A stretch of 26,034 nucleotides of DNA from a virus, in the IMG/VR virus record IMGVR_UViG_3300030116_003063, positions 1 to 26,034 of that record; one strand, written 5' to 3'. The position numbers and the translations under genes were made by a program. The notes beneath the pieces are model-generated. The model ran no database searches, had not been told where the DNA came from, and saw only the letters and a program-made list of their open reading frames with translations. Numbering within the stretch: the stretch's first letter is position 1; every line of letters starts with the position of its first letter. Positions 1-8,374 of this stretch are shown in pieces.

Positions 1-184
1 CTATACCTGCTGCCTTTAGTGCTAGACCTATACCACTTATACCTTTGCGCAAAGCACCTGTGCTTTTTTCAGTTTTTTTAGCACTATCGCCTATACTCTC
101 AACTCCTTTTTTAACGGTTTCAAGTTCCTTTTTTAAATTGCCTATTTCGGCAGTTAATTTTAATACTACCTCTTCTTGTGCCAT
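1..184 (-). CDS. Tape measure protein, N-terminal fragment (cut by window edge)
   Basis: Only the first 61 residues are present; the reading frame runs off the left end of the window. They begin MAQEEVVLKLTAEIGNLKKE and are strongly heptad-like (LxxElxxVkkgveSig), followed by KKTEKSTGALRKGISGIG. This opening, an amphipathic helix followed by a Gly-rich hydrophobic stretch, is typical of phage tail tape measure proteins, which set tail length and are ejected with the DNA. Its position after the tail-tip genes and at the end of the tail module fits. The ATG at 184 overlaps the preceding 46-codon gene by 19 bases. The call rests on the N-terminus and context only; most of the protein is outside the window. 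Confidence 0.7.
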   Translation of the reverse strand, partial: MAQEEVVLKLTAEIGNLKKELETVKKGVESIGDSAKKTEKSTGALRKGISGIGLALKAAGI

Positions 185-306
185 TTGCCTCTAATTATAT
201 CGTTGTTTTTTGTTTTGATCTTTGTATTAGATAACATCGGTAAAAATGATTTCATTACAACCATACTTGTTACTAAACTTGCACCTACTAATCTTAACTC
301 TTTCAT
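166..306 (-). CDS. Small basic protein, 46 aa, between tail protein and tape measure
   Basis: This short gene starts MKELRLVGASLVTSMVVMKS, has a hydrophobic N-terminal half that could be one membrane segment, and ends in a Lys/Arg-rich tail (GKWHKKR). Its ATG shares bases with the stop of the upstream 279-residue gene (TAATG), and its end overlaps the tape measure start by 19 bases. It therefore looks like a translationally coupled member of the tail operon rather than a chance frame. I do not recognise the family. The hydrophobic part could be a membrane anchor or simply the core of a small tail-tip component. Confidence 0.6.
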   Translation of the reverse strand: MKELRLVGASLVTSMVVMKSFLPMLSNTKIKTKNNDIIRGKWHKKR

Positions 307-1145
307 TATCTTAAACTAGTTCTAATTTCGTTTACATATACTATAATAGTCCAATCTATTGTACACGCACTTTGCCCTGTTACCGTTGCTTTTATGTAAT
401 CAGGTGTATCACTTACTGCTACAAAGTCATTAGTCCAACCACTAATACCATCATTGTGATTTGTTTTGTTACTTAATCCTAATCTATCTAATGCGCCCCC
501 TGTAACTCTAAATGTACCATGTTGAAATTTGCCCATAGCTGCTGTGCTACTGCTATCTACTCGTTTTGCTACTACTCTACTCTCAAAACATATTACGCAC
601 TCTTTGTTTTCATCTACAATAAATCTTTTACCATCTACACCACCTAAAAATATTTCTGTTTCTGTATTGTCTGTTGTGCGACCTTGATATATTAAAACAC
701 TTCTTTGCGCTCTTGCAGGGTTGCCTATAGCTACTGTTTGCTCATGTGGTGTTTGAGCATGTACAAACTCACTATATCTAATAGCACTACCACTATTGCC
801 TATTATATGAGTAAAATCTTCACTAACTACATGACCTGTACCTACAACCTTTACATTATTACCATTGACTGTATTTTTTGTACCTTGTATATTTATGTTG
901 TTGCCTTTTGCAAAATTACCACCACCAACTATAACTTGCGTTGGCTTGTGTTTTTTTGTTGCTTCATACCCAGGTGCTACACATTGATTGTTTACAAAAT
1001 CATATCCAAATGCATCACAATCTGTTTTTGTACCACTTGTGCCTGCATCTGTACCATCATCAAATGTTACAACACCTGTATTAGTATCTATTTCTTTTAC
1101 ATCTAAAATAGTTACATCTGTATTTATTTCTTTAAATCTAGGCAT
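306..1145 (-). CDS. Tail-tip or fibre protein with repetitive beta-roll segment, 279 aa
   Basis: The first 60 residues are Asp/Thr-rich beta segments (TGVVTFDDGTDAGTSGT). Residues about 73-118 form short Asn/Gly-rich repeats (GNFAKGNNINIQGTKNTVNG and similar) of the kind seen in beta-helices or beta-rolls of trimeric fibres. The C-terminal 130 residues are a globular beta-rich domain with a repeated VxG/TVTG pattern, possibly the receptor-binding head. The ATG at 1145 touches the stop of the 708-residue tail protein upstream, and the next genes are a 46-residue protein and the tape measure, so it belongs to the tail-tip operon. No enzymatic motif is visible. The precise role (spike, fibre head or tip adaptor) is inference. 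Confidence 0.6.
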   Translation of the reverse strand: MPRFKEINTDVTILDVKEIDTNTGVVTFDDGTDAGTSGTKTDCDAFGYDFVNNQCVAPGYEATKKHKPTQVIVGGGNFAKGNNINIQGTKNTVNGNNVKVVGTGHVVSEDFTHIIGNSGSAIRYSEFVHAQTPHEQTVAIGNPARAQRSVLIYQGRTTDNTETEIFLGGVDGKRFIVDENKECVICFESRVVAKRVDSSSTAAMGKFQHGTFRVTGGALDRLGLSNKTNHNDGISGWTNDFVAVSDTPDYIKATVTGQSACTIDWTIIVYVNEIRTSLR

Positions 1146-3271
1146 TAGTATATTCTATATAGTTCTACTTTAGCTAATTTTTCGCCACCTGTTGTGTAAT
1201 CAATAGAGTTTACTCTATATATTTGATTGTCAATTCTAACTGTATCTGCAAACGAAAACTCATTTATATCTCTTGATTTTAAATTTATTCTAACAGTTAA
1301 TAAATGTGTTAAATTTATATACCTCTCTTCTATGTAATTTTTCCAATATTTATTATAGAATGTGTTGCGTGGCACAATGTTAGTAGGTGTAAATATGCTA
1401 CCTACATTACCAAATGTTAAACTACTATCACCTAATGCTAGTTGGTCTGTATCATCTTCGTAATGATGCGCATTAGCATATAGCGTTACTTGTGCGCCAA
1501 ATGAGCCTTGGTATAAACTTAAATAACTATCAAAAATAGCAGTAGGTGCGCTGTGTTGCCTATAGTTTTTAAATACTAATCTAGGTACATTATCAAACCT
1601 TTCAAACACTATACCATCGCTACTTGATGTAACAACACTTAATGGTGCATAACTAGGGTGCATTTCTACTATTGCACTAGCAGCAAAAACATCTAACCTA
1701 ATCTCATCTGTTTTTTCTGCCTCAACATCTAACAACACCTCTTGCGAGCCATATTCTTTACCTACGATTTGTTTGTACACCTCATGGTAAAAATCACTAC
1801 TATCTTCCGCCATTGCAAACAATATTTTACTAGGTAAATCAAACATTGTTTGTTTTATTTCTGACCTATCTACTTTATCACTCCAATTATGCTCAACACC
1901 ACTACCTACATAATCATTAAAAGGACTAATGTTTAATTGTTTTTCTACTAATTTATCAGGCTCTATAATTAGATTAAACATCTTTGTAATATCTCTAATT
2001 ATATCGGCTAATTTTATATCTCTTCTATTTCTTTGAAATATGTTTTGCGCACCACTTAAATTATTAGTGTAAAAATAGTATCTTGACCTTAATGTTGTAC
2101 CACCAACTGTAAACACATCTTCTATTGTCAAACCTGATGCATTAGCTTTTACCTGTATCTCTATTGTTTCACCATTGTTAATCATTATGTTTTCAAATGC
2201 AAAAACTTGATGATTATTAGCATTACCAGGTATAACCTCTGTATGTATAATAGGACTTGCAACTTGGTTTGGTGATGTACTATTGTGTAGTATTTTAATT
2301 TGTAATGTGCGTGCGCTACTACTAGAATTATCTATAAAAAATGAGCATGTAGGTGTAACCTCTAAATTGTCTTGTGGTGCTGTATATACACCTGTTGATG
2401 TGCTATGTAAACCATCTGCATCATCAGTTTCTACATCAAAAACTACAGTAACAAAACTAGTTGTAATAGTTGTAGTGCCTGATGGTCTAGCTACTACATC
2501 GCCATAGCTAGTTTGTAATGAAAAATCACCTTGTACACTACTATCCATGTAGATGTTTTTAAACTCTGTACTATCTAAAAAGCTGCTGTTATAGGTATAC
2601 CCTGCAAAATCAAATATTTTGTTTACAATGTAATGCATCTGCAAATGAGGTGCAAAATTGTATCTGCTGTTTATGTCTAATGTGCCTGCACCTAATGTAT
2701 CGTAACCTATCATACCATCATCTACTAATGGAAAAAATATATCATCACTTGTTGTACCATTAGTTAGTGTTACATCACCTGTAAAACTTGCTTGTATATT
2801 AGCTAATGTTATTTCGCAATCTATATCAGAAAAATCTAAATCATCTATTGTAGCTTCACCTAGTGCATTTAACAACCCTGTTGCGTTACTATATACGGTT
2901 ACATTGTATGTGTAATCTTGGTTTTTTTCTTTTATCTCGTTAAGAAACATAATGCCCTCTAGTATTAGAGAGCCTTCTGAATATACTAAAACATCACATG
3001 ATTTGTAAGGGTTAAAAGCGTTTAAAACAGCATTTGGTTGCCCTTTCATATCAGATTGTAAATCGTATATGTGCCTAAAAAACTTATTATTTTTCTTTGT
3101 AGCAGGTATATCGTAGCTTTTAGAGTAGCTAGAGTTTTTGCTATTAGCCTCTCTGATATTATCTACCTCGTATTTTATAGATATATTTTCATCGCCAAAC
3201 AAATCTAATTCTACTTGCTTTTTTAGTGCAGGAAATCCGCTAGTATATTGTGTAAACGCTACTATTCTCAC
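1145..3271 (-). CDS. Large tail-tip / baseplate structural protein, 708 aa
   Basis: This is the largest protein in the window. It starts with GTG: the GTG at 3271 overlaps the upstream TGA as GTGA, and the next in-frame ATG is deep in the protein. The N-terminal region (KQVELDLFGDENISIKYEVDN, then SYSKSYDIPATKKN) resembles a conserved opening of large virion proteins beside the tape measure gene in Bacteroidetes phages. The middle (about 200-400) is Ser/Thr-rich beta sequence. The end (FSFADTVRIDNQIYRVNSID) has the pattern of a hub or distal-tail protein C-terminus. It lies between a 464-residue structural protein and a fibre-like protein. No peptidoglycan hydrolase motif is seen. Assignment to the tail tip is by context and overall composition. 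Confidence 0.6.
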   Translation of the reverse strand: MRIVAFTQYTSGFPALKKQVELDLFGDENISIKYEVDNIREANSKNSSYSKSYDIPATKKNNKFFRHIYDLQSDMKGQPNAVLNAFNPYKSCDVLVYSEGSLILEGIMFLNEIKEKNQDYTYNVTVYSNATGLLNALGEATIDDLDFSDIDCEITLANIQASFTGDVTLTNGTTSDDIFFPLVDDGMIGYDTLGAGTLDINSRYNFAPHLQMHYIVNKIFDFAGYTYNSSFLDSTEFKNIYMDSSVQGDFSLQTSYGDVVARPSGTTTITTSFVTVVFDVETDDADGLHSTSTGVYTAPQDNLEVTPTCSFFIDNSSSSARTLQIKILHNSTSPNQVASPIIHTEVIPGNANNHQVFAFENIMINNGETIEIQVKANASGLTIEDVFTVGGTTLRSRYYFYTNNLSGAQNIFQRNRRDIKLADIIRDITKMFNLIIEPDKLVEKQLNISPFNDYVGSGVEHNWSDKVDRSEIKQTMFDLPSKILFAMAEDSSDFYHEVYKQIVGKEYGSQEVLLDVEAEKTDEIRLDVFAASAIVEMHPSYAPLSVVTSSSDGIVFERFDNVPRLVFKNYRQHSAPTAIFDSYLSLYQGSFGAQVTLYANAHHYEDDTDQLALGDSSLTFGNVGSIFTPTNIVPRNTFYNKYWKNYIEERYINLTHLLTVRINLKSRDINEFSFADTVRIDNQIYRVNSIDYTTGGEKLAKVELYRIY

Positions 3272-4662
3272 AGCCTTTGTGTTAGTTTTTCGTTAGATTT
3301 TTCAATGCTAATAACATATTGCTTTAAGCCATCATTAGCAGTAGTTTGCTTTGTATATGTTTTCTCTGCAACAACTACAGGTAGAAATGTATCAGGCGAT
3401 TGTGTAGTATCTTGCATGTATACTTGTGGACTTGTAAACAACTCTTCTAATGCAGTTGCCTCATCATCTGTAATAAAATCTGTATTTGCCTCTATAATTT
3501 CTATTGATCTTGACCTATACACACCTGTACCACCTAAAAAGTTTTGCCTACTAGCATAAACATTACCATAGTGTACAGGGTTGTGCTTCATCAAACCCTT
3601 GTTAGTGTCTACAGTTCTAGTAGATTTTTTAGTAAAGTTGTAATAATCATAACCACCTAATCTATTTAGATATGCTAATCGTATTGTTTCAAAACCTTTA
3701 CAATCATCATCTTCTAATCTAAAGGTGTATGCCTGCGATGAGGCATCACCACTACTATCAAATGCTTGTACTGTGTATGTAGCTGTGTTTGTAGGTATTG
3801 TAACACCTCTGTTTACTAAATTACCTGGACCTACACCGACATATAACAATGAGCCTTGTATTTCATCTTCATCTTCTATTGTTGCTACTGATTGTGCTAA
3901 ACCATCATTTGCAGAGTTATTATTTAAAGTATTTACACTACCTATAGCATTACCTGATGAGTTAAAAAAACTAGTTTTAATGCTACTTGCCTGTGAGGTA
4001 AAACTTATTATAGAGCCTACCTTTTTAAATGTACCATTAAGAAATGCAAATGTGTGGTAATCGCCTAATCTAATTTTTCTTTCTATAGTAGGACTTGTAT
4101 TTGTTAAAAATTCTTTTGTATCACCATTTAGTATGTATTTTAAATCATCAAAATCTGTACTGCCTTGCTCTAAAGGTTGCACACCATTAAAAAATGCGTA
4201 ATCATCGCCTAATGGTTGAAATGGCAAAAACACAGTACCATTTAACTCGTATTGTGGATATACTGCAACAACAACTTTAATAAGGTTTGACCTTTGCCTA
4301 CTATATCTATCTACTGTGTGTATACTAAACCTATCTGTAGGAAAAACACTAGCATGCGTGCCATTGTGCGAGCCAGATGTAGTACCTGTAAATATCTCTG
4401 TATCTGTAGTACAATAATCTTGTATTAGTTGCCCTGCATCAAAACTAGCATAACCATCTGAATTAGGTTTGACTGTAAATCTATGATAGTCATTCACACT
4501 ATCACCATTTTCATCTGTTGTAAATATTCTAACCTCAAATACAAACTTAAAACCACTTTGTGCTACAGTTGCGCTGCTACTTTCTCGTACAGTAAAAATA
4601 GTGTGTTTAGAATATGCAGGGTGTACAAACCTTAAAGGTCTGTCAAAAATTTGAAATGCCAT
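3268..4662 (-). CDS. Tail / baseplate structural protein, 464 aa
   Basis: A beta-rich protein starting MAFQIFDRPLRFVHPAYSKH. Residues 20-110 look like an immunoglobulin-like sandwich (FKFVFEVRIFTTDENGD, then HRFTVKPNSDGYASFDAG). A central region around 245-320 is rich in Ser, Thr, Asn and Gly and could be a second sandwich. The C-terminal part (DDCKGFETIRLAYLNRLGGYDYYNFTKK) resembles a segment common to tail proteins of Bacteroidetes phages. It follows the gp10-like gene by 6 bases and its TGA overlaps the GTG of the 708-residue protein, so the two are probably made together and may form one baseplate assembly. I cannot name the family more precisely. Confidence 0.55.
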   Translation of the reverse strand: MAFQIFDRPLRFVHPAYSKHTIFTVRESSSATVAQSGFKFVFEVRIFTTDENGDSVNDYHRFTVKPNSDGYASFDAGQLIQDYCTTDTEIFTGTTSGSHNGTHASVFPTDRFSIHTVDRYSRQRSNLIKVVVAVYPQYELNGTVFLPFQPLGDDYAFFNGVQPLEQGSTDFDDLKYILNGDTKEFLTNTSPTIERKIRLGDYHTFAFLNGTFKKVGSIISFTSQASSIKTSFFNSSGNAIGSVNTLNNNSANDGLAQSVATIEDEDEIQGSLLYVGVGPGNLVNRGVTIPTNTATYTVQAFDSSGDASSQAYTFRLEDDDCKGFETIRLAYLNRLGGYDYYNFTKKSTRTVDTNKGLMKHNPVHYGNVYASRQNFLGGTGVYRSRSIEIIEANTDFITDDEATALEELFTSPQVYMQDTTQSPDTFLPVVVAEKTYTKQTTANDGLKQYVISIEKSNEKLTQRL

Positions 4663-4668
4663 TGTGTT

Positions 4669-5193
4669 TTATTTTAGTATATCTGCTGTTGTTTGTCTTA
4701 AAAATTTCTCTACATCACTTGCATAGGCTTTTGTAAAATCACTTGATAAATTTCTGTAGTGCTGTCTAAAAGCATTACTAAAAAACCTAGTAGCAGGTAA
4801 ACCAAATAATGCTATTTTTCTACCTACTAAAAAGGCAAATGATTTGCGTGTAATAAACCTACCTTTTTTATCTCTACCTTGTATACCTTTGCGTTTTATC
4901 CAAGCCTCTATAGGTGCGTTTGGTATGTTATCGCTTTTAAATTTGTAAGGTGATTTGTATGCTCTACGCCCACTTTCTTTACCCTTAACACCTTTATCTT
5001 GAAACAAGCCATAATAAGGCATGTTAAAATTTAACTCTAATGCACCACTAGGAAAAACTTTTAAATCATAATTTAGTTTTTCTGCTAGCCTGCCTGTATC
5101 AATGTGGTCTTGTTTAGCAAGATTGCGAACAGATTGATTTATTACCTTATCGGCAAACATCTTAACTATTTTTTCTGTTCTATCTAGCTTCAT
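4669..5193 (-). CDS. HK97 gp10-like tail completion / neck protein, 174 aa
   Basis: Head-to-tail joining proteins of the HK97 gp10 group have an N-terminal helix, then an IDTGRL-type motif followed by beta strands and a Y-x-x-x-x-x-x-G motif. Here these are HIDTGRLAEKLNYDL at about residue 30-44 and MPYYGLFQDKGVKG at about 58-71. The centre is strongly basic (RRAYKSPYKFK; KRKGIQGRDKKGRF), as expected for a protein near the DNA exit channel, and the C-terminal helix (FFSNAFRQHY) is also typical. The ATG at 5193 overlaps the stop of the preceding gene as TAATG. The size fits the family. It sits with the other head-tail and tail genes of the P3 operon. Confidence 0.65.
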   Translation of the reverse strand: MKLDRTEKIVKMFADKVINQSVRNLAKQDHIDTGRLAEKLNYDLKVFPSGALELNFNMPYYGLFQDKGVKGKESGRRAYKSPYKFKSDNIPNAPIEAWIKRKGIQGRDKKGRFITRKSFAFLVGRKIALFGLPATRFFSNAFRQHYRNLSSDFTKAYASDVEKFLRQTTADILK

Positions 5194-5648
5194 TATGATG
5201 TAGCTATAAACAATTCTAAATCTAATGCATCACCACCATGAGGATTGTGTACAAATAAACTCTCTATATCATCTGTAGATGTTATACCTGCTTTGCTAGT
5301 TGCACCATTACCATTAGGTGTAAAAAATGTTACACTACAACCTGGTTTTAATTCTGTAGCTGCAGATGTAGCACTAAATGCTTTTGTTAATAGTAATACA
5401 TTAGTATCATCTAAATTAGTCACTCTAATGTACTTTATATCATCTACATCAAAATTTACACCATTGCCTGTGCCTGAAAATGTTGCTAATGTTGTTGTTG
5501 TACTAGCAGGTATTGTATGTATTCTTTTAGATACATTACCTACACCTGTAATTGTTTTTGTTATTGTCTGGTCGTAAGTTGTACCATTTAGAGTAATCTC
5601 TTCTGCTACTGATACATTTAATGTTGCTGTCGTTACCGTTGTTGCCAT
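5193..5648 (-). CDS. Thr-rich beta virion protein, 151 aa
   Basis: The protein is almost entirely short beta strands rich in Thr, Ser and Val (MATTVTTATLNVSVAEEITL at the start, then TKTITGVGNVSKRIHTIP). A Phe/Asp motif FDVDDIKYIRVTNLDDTN lies near residues 65-82 and a C-terminal NPHGGDALDLELFIATS segment closes it. It has no signal peptide, membrane segment or catalytic motif. It is coupled to the gp10-like gene (TAATG at 5193) and lies 17 bases after the 176-residue gene, inside the tail operon. It could be a small fibre, a decoration protein or a tail-tube-like protein. Composition and location make a virion role likely, but I do not recognise a named family. Confidence 0.5.
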   Translation of the reverse strand: MATTVTTATLNVSVAEEITLNGTTYDQTITKTITGVGNVSKRIHTIPASTTTTLATFSGTGNGVNFDVDDIKYIRVTNLDDTNVLLLTKAFSATSAATELKPGCSVTFFTPNGNGATSKAGITSTDDIESLFVHNPHGGDALDLELFIATS

Positions 5649-5665
5649 TTTATTTATTTATTATA

Positions 5666-6196
5666 TTATATTAAACCTGTGCAGACACCTCTATTAAAGC
5701 TGACTGTTATTGTAAAGTTTGCTGCCCACCCTGTAACCATACTATCAAAACGCTCTGTAAATGGCTCACATGATACATTGTCGCTTAATCTAAAATCATA
5801 CTCACCATTATAGTCGTTTACATTAGTCAATGATGTTTGGTGGCTATATCTTAACATAGATATATAATCGCCAACTAATTGTAGCGTGTCGCTTAACACA
5901 AAATTTTCATTGCTTACTTGTTCTTGGTTTGTATCAGCTACTTGTGTGCTTACTAAATCCATAATGTACAATCTAAAGTTGTACTCTAACTCATTAGTTT
6001 TATAGTTAGCACTTTCTAATGATAAAAATGCTACAGGGAATAGTTGTGTGTTTGCAATATCTAAATCAAATATATCACCAAAACCACCTTGTTGCAATCC
6101 ACTAAAATCTGCAACTATTGCATCATGTAATTGTATAATATTAAATAGAGTTACATTTTTATTTAATTGCCCTGCTGGATTTATGTAGTTACTCAT
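5666..6196 (-). CDS. Conserved head-tail / tail operon protein, 176 aa
   Basis: It starts MSNYINPAGQLNKNVTLFNI. A run of strands and helices follows (FPVAFLSLESANYKTNELEY, then YNFRLYIMDLV at about 72-82), and the end has a WAANFTITVSF strand near 158-168. Strand pairs around a small helical bundle are compatible with a tail terminator or neck protein, which also fits its place between the chaperone gene and the gp10-like gene. Its ATG overlaps the stop of the -1 frame extension of the chaperone (ATGA at 6193-6196), which is itself evidence that the extension is translated. The functional label is inference from position. Confidence 0.5.
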   Translation of the reverse strand: MSNYINPAGQLNKNVTLFNIIQLHDAIVADFSGLQQGGFGDIFDLDIANTQLFPVAFLSLESANYKTNELEYNFRLYIMDLVSTQVADTNQEQVSNENFVLSDTLQLVGDYISMLRYSHQTSLTNVNDYNGEYDFRLSDNVSCEPFTERFDSMVTGWAANFTITVSFNRGVCTGLI

Positions 6197-6950
6197 TGCT
6201 GTATGCTTTGTTTATCTTTCTCGTAGCTTAAATATGTAAATATTTGTGAAGCCTGTATTTTTGTTATTTCTGTTATTTTAGTTACATCACCATTTGCCAG
6301 GCTATGTATTACACCGTACCAACCCCATTTTCTACTAAACTGCTGCTCTGTTGTTTCGTATTTTTCATCTTGTTTTGTTTCTTCAAATAAGATTGCGTAA
6401 TCATTAGATACTCCTTTCCTATATTCAAAAAAAAACCTAGCGCACCATTTACCGTTGCTATACTTAAATTGTCTTTAAACATATCTGCATTAGCAACACA
6501 TTTTGCACTATCATAATCTACTATACTATACTTGCCTTTTTTCTCAAATGTTACCTCTCTATACAACACAGCCATAATATAGTGCAGGTTTTCTAATGGC
6601 TTTGTTAGGTAGTTATCTAAATCTACAAACTCACCAAATGTTATATCTTTTAGTTTAGGATGAAAACCAAACTTTTTACCATTAACCTCTATTATTAAAT
6701 TTAGAGTTGTGTTTACCTTTATTGAAGAAAGTTTTGTTACTGCCTCTGTTATCTGATCTATGTCAGTTTTTTTGCATTTTTCTAGTATTTCTAATGGCAC
6801 ACCTAACAATGCACTTATGCCATTCATGTTATTTGTATGCTCATCTAAATCATCGCTAGTAACATCCATAAATTTTTGGTAGCTACCTAGTGTTACCTCA
6901 GTCCATTTTTGAGGTATGTAATAATCTTTCTCGTTAAGTGTTAATAACAT
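6193..6950 (-). CDS. Tail assembly chaperone, long form by -1 frameshift, about 252 aa
   Basis: If ribosomes slip back one base on the T run at 6427-6435, translation continues from residue 174 for 78 more codons. The extension reads FEYRKGVSNDYAILFEETKQ, then a segment with FSRKWGWYGVIHSLANGD, and ends with FTYLSYEKDKQSIQQ. The WGWYGVIHSLANGD and FTYLSYEKD blocks are folded-looking, with a pattern I associate with the C-terminal half of tail chaperones in Bacteroidetes phages; the zero frame over the same bases is not. The stop of the extension (6193-6195) overlaps the ATG of the next gene as ATGA, filling the apparent intergenic gap exactly. A true frameshift mutation or a homopolymer sequencing error would give the same picture, but either way this frame is the selected one. 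Confidence 0.7.
6309..6950 (-). CDS. Tail assembly chaperone, short (zero-frame) product, 213 aa
   Basis: Tail assembly chaperones coat the tape measure protein while the tail tube polymerises, and are typically made in a short and a frameshifted long form. This gene starts MLLTLNEKDYYIPQKWTEVT and has a helical body with repeated FxxLDxYL and LHYIMAVLYREV patterns. After residue 174 the zero frame becomes low-complexity and basic (KKQNKMKNTKQQSSSL) and stops at 6309, leaving 112 bases that contain no zero-frame gene. The sequence switches to a -1 frame at a nine-T run (see the extension). It is the first gene of the P3 operon, six genes before the tape measure. The short form may be a genuine product or may end through low-complexity out-of-frame reading. 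Confidence 0.6.
   Translation of the reverse strand: MLLTLNEKDYYIPQKWTEVTLGSYQKFMDVTSDDLDEHTNNMNGISALLGVPLEILEKCKKTDIDQITEAVTKLSSIKVNTTLNLIIEVNGKKFGFHPKLKDITFGEFVDLDNYLTKPLENLHYIMAVLYREVTFEKKGKYSIVDYDSAKCVANADMFKDNLSIATVNGALGFFLNIGKEYLMITQSYLKKQNKMKNTKQQSSSLVENGVGTV
6427..6435 (-). promoter_or_regulatory. Candidate -1 ribosomal slippery site (nine T)
   Basis: In the mRNA sense the bases are GGT TTT TTT TTG in the zero frame. Both T TTT TTT and T TTT TTG satisfy the X XXY YYZ heptamer rule for simultaneous -1 slippage of P- and A-site tRNAs. Purine-rich AGGAAAGGAG follows about 8 bases downstream; I see no strong pseudoknot by eye. It is placed exactly where the coding-like frame changes. Confidence 0.65.
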
Positions 6951-6963
6951 TGTATTTTAGTTA

Positions 6964-6998
6964 TCTATTAGTAAATATAAATTGTTTAGATTTGGTGC
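6964..6998 (-). promoter_or_regulatory. Promoter-like motif P3, upstream of tail operon
   Basis: On the minus strand: GCACCAAA, 11 bases, TATATTTACTAATAGA. The 8-base and 11-base elements match P1, P2 and the internal copy at 10210-10244 with identical spacing. TATATTTA is one base from the Bacteroidetes -7 element TAnnTTTG. The chaperone ATG lies 21 bases downstream of the -7-like box, and a hairpin terminator lies immediately upstream. Confidence 0.65.
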
Positions 6999-7016
6999 GT
7001 ATTTCCATAATACTTT

Positions 7017-7059
7017 AAAAGAGAGGGGTTTTGTTTCACATTGTTTTGACCTCTCTCTT
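7017..7059. terminator. Bidirectional hairpin terminator after the terminase gene
   Basis: A 10-bp stem (minus-strand AAGAGAGAGG paired with CCTCTCTTTT, one G-U) encloses a 23-base loop. It starts just after the large terminase stop, with TTTT on the minus-strand side and CTTTTTATT on the plus-strand side. It separates the terminase block from promoter P3. Confidence 0.6.
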
Positions 7060-7060
7060 T

Positions 7061-8374
7061 TTATTGTATATAATACTTGCCTATATTAGGTCGCAACTCG
7101 TAATACATGCGCATCATTAGTGCATCACTATAATCAGGTGACCTACCTAACATTTGCTTTACTTTCTCTTTTGGCAATATAGCTAGTTTTGTATCTTTAT
7201 CTATCTTATCACGCCTAACCTGCTCTAACTCCTTTGTCAAACTATCTTTAATTAGCGTGTTGTTTGTACTTACAAATACTTTGCCTGTGTTTATGTACTC
7301 TGCTAGCTTGTAATAGCATTGTGTTTTTAGGTTTTGATAGTTTTCGTTATTTATTGCCTTGCTGTTATTTACAAATGGCTTGCAGCGTAGTATATCACGC
7401 AACCCACCACCTACACCATCATCATCTACAATTATATTGCCTAATGGTACACTCTCTGCTCTTTGTATATCTCGTATTATCTCTGCGGCTTGTGTAATAG
7501 TGTTAGTATCTAGCACCTTTATTTTCTCTGCTCTTAAACCATTCCAATATACAATAACTGTTTTATCTTTACCAAACCTAGCTATATCTGCTGATATGTA
7601 TTTATTACCACCCTCTATAGTAGTGTTTTCGTAAATATTTAAAATAGCATTGTAATCAATTAGCTTATCTTCACTATCATCATATTCCCAATTACCATAC
7701 AACAACCTCTGCTTGCTTATCTCATCAAGTTTTAATAGTTGCTCTTCATAATGTTTAGATATGTGTATATTATCGCTTGCTAGTGCTTGTACAAACTTCC
7801 TATAGGCAGGCAGTTGATTTTGTTTGTAAGGTAGATAAAACTCATTATACACCCAGGATTTAGCAGGGTTGCAACTCATAAACAATTTAGGTATTAAATT
7901 GTACTCATCTAACTTGTACCTTATTCTTGATGATAGTATTGCTTTAGCTTTTTGTGTAATTTGGTTGCACTCATCAATAAATGCAAGAGTAAGCTCCAAA
8001 CTACCGAGGCTATCAAAATTAGGGTCACTAGGGTAACTAAACAAATCTTTAAGAATAACCTCACTACCATTGCTAAATGTTAATACATTACTACTACCAT
8101 TAAATGTGTAATCTTTATTTGCTTTTAAACCCCAACTACCACACACTTGAAAAAATGTAGCTAGGGTTGTTTTCTTTAAGGTATCTAGCTTGCTACGCCC
8201 AATCAAACACCTAATGCCTTTGTACTTAATGCAAGAGTAAATTACCCAGGCACAACCTATGTAGGATTTACCACCACCTGCGCCACCACCAAACAATACC
8301 TCACTTGTTTCGTTGTCAAATAAGTATCTAATTGCTGTGCTTTGTTTAGGTGTAAACTCTAACTCAATCTTCAT
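7061..8374 (-). CDS. terL: Terminase large subunit, 437 aa
   Basis: The packaging motor: an ATPase pumps DNA through the portal and a nuclease cuts the concatemer. The Walker A loop GGGAGGGKS is at residues 29-37, Walker B LAFIDE ends at D134-E135, and the coupling motif SCNP is at 167-170. The RNase H-like nuclease domain supplies acidic residues in SADIARFG (D263), IVDDDGVGGG (D317-D319) and SPDYSDAL (D414, D417). All the hallmark motifs are present and the length is normal for the Terminase_6 type. The ATG at 8374 overlaps the small subunit by 11 bases. It ends its transcription unit at a hairpin, and an internal promoter-like motif at 10210-10244 would place it under late control. Confidence 0.95.
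   Translation of the reverse strand: MKIELEFTPKQSTAIRYLFDNETSEVLFGGGAGGGKSYIGCAWVIYSCIKYKGIRCLIGRSKLDTLKKTTLATFFQVCGSWGLKANKDYTFNGSSNVLTFSNGSEVILKDLFSYPSDPNFDSLGSLELTLAFIDECNQITQKAKAILSSRIRYKLDEYNLIPKLFMSCNPAKSWVYNEFYLPYKQNQLPAYRKFVQALASDNIHISKHYEEQLLKLDEISKQRLLYGNWEYDDSEDKLIDYNAILNIYENTTIEGGNKYISADIARFGKDKTVIVYWNGLRAEKIKVLDTNTITQAAEIIRDIQRAESVPLGNIIVDDDGVGGGLRDILRCKPFVNNSKAINNENYQNLKTQCYYKLAEYINTGKVFVSTNNTLIKDSLTKELEQVRRDKIDKDTKLAILPKEKVKQMLGRSPDYSDALMMRMYYELRPNIGKYYIQ

Noticed and set aside
7017-7059. Hairpin read as a possible plus-strand-only terminator
   Set aside because: Both strands have a U-tract after the stem and all genes are on the minus strand, so it is listed as bidirectional.
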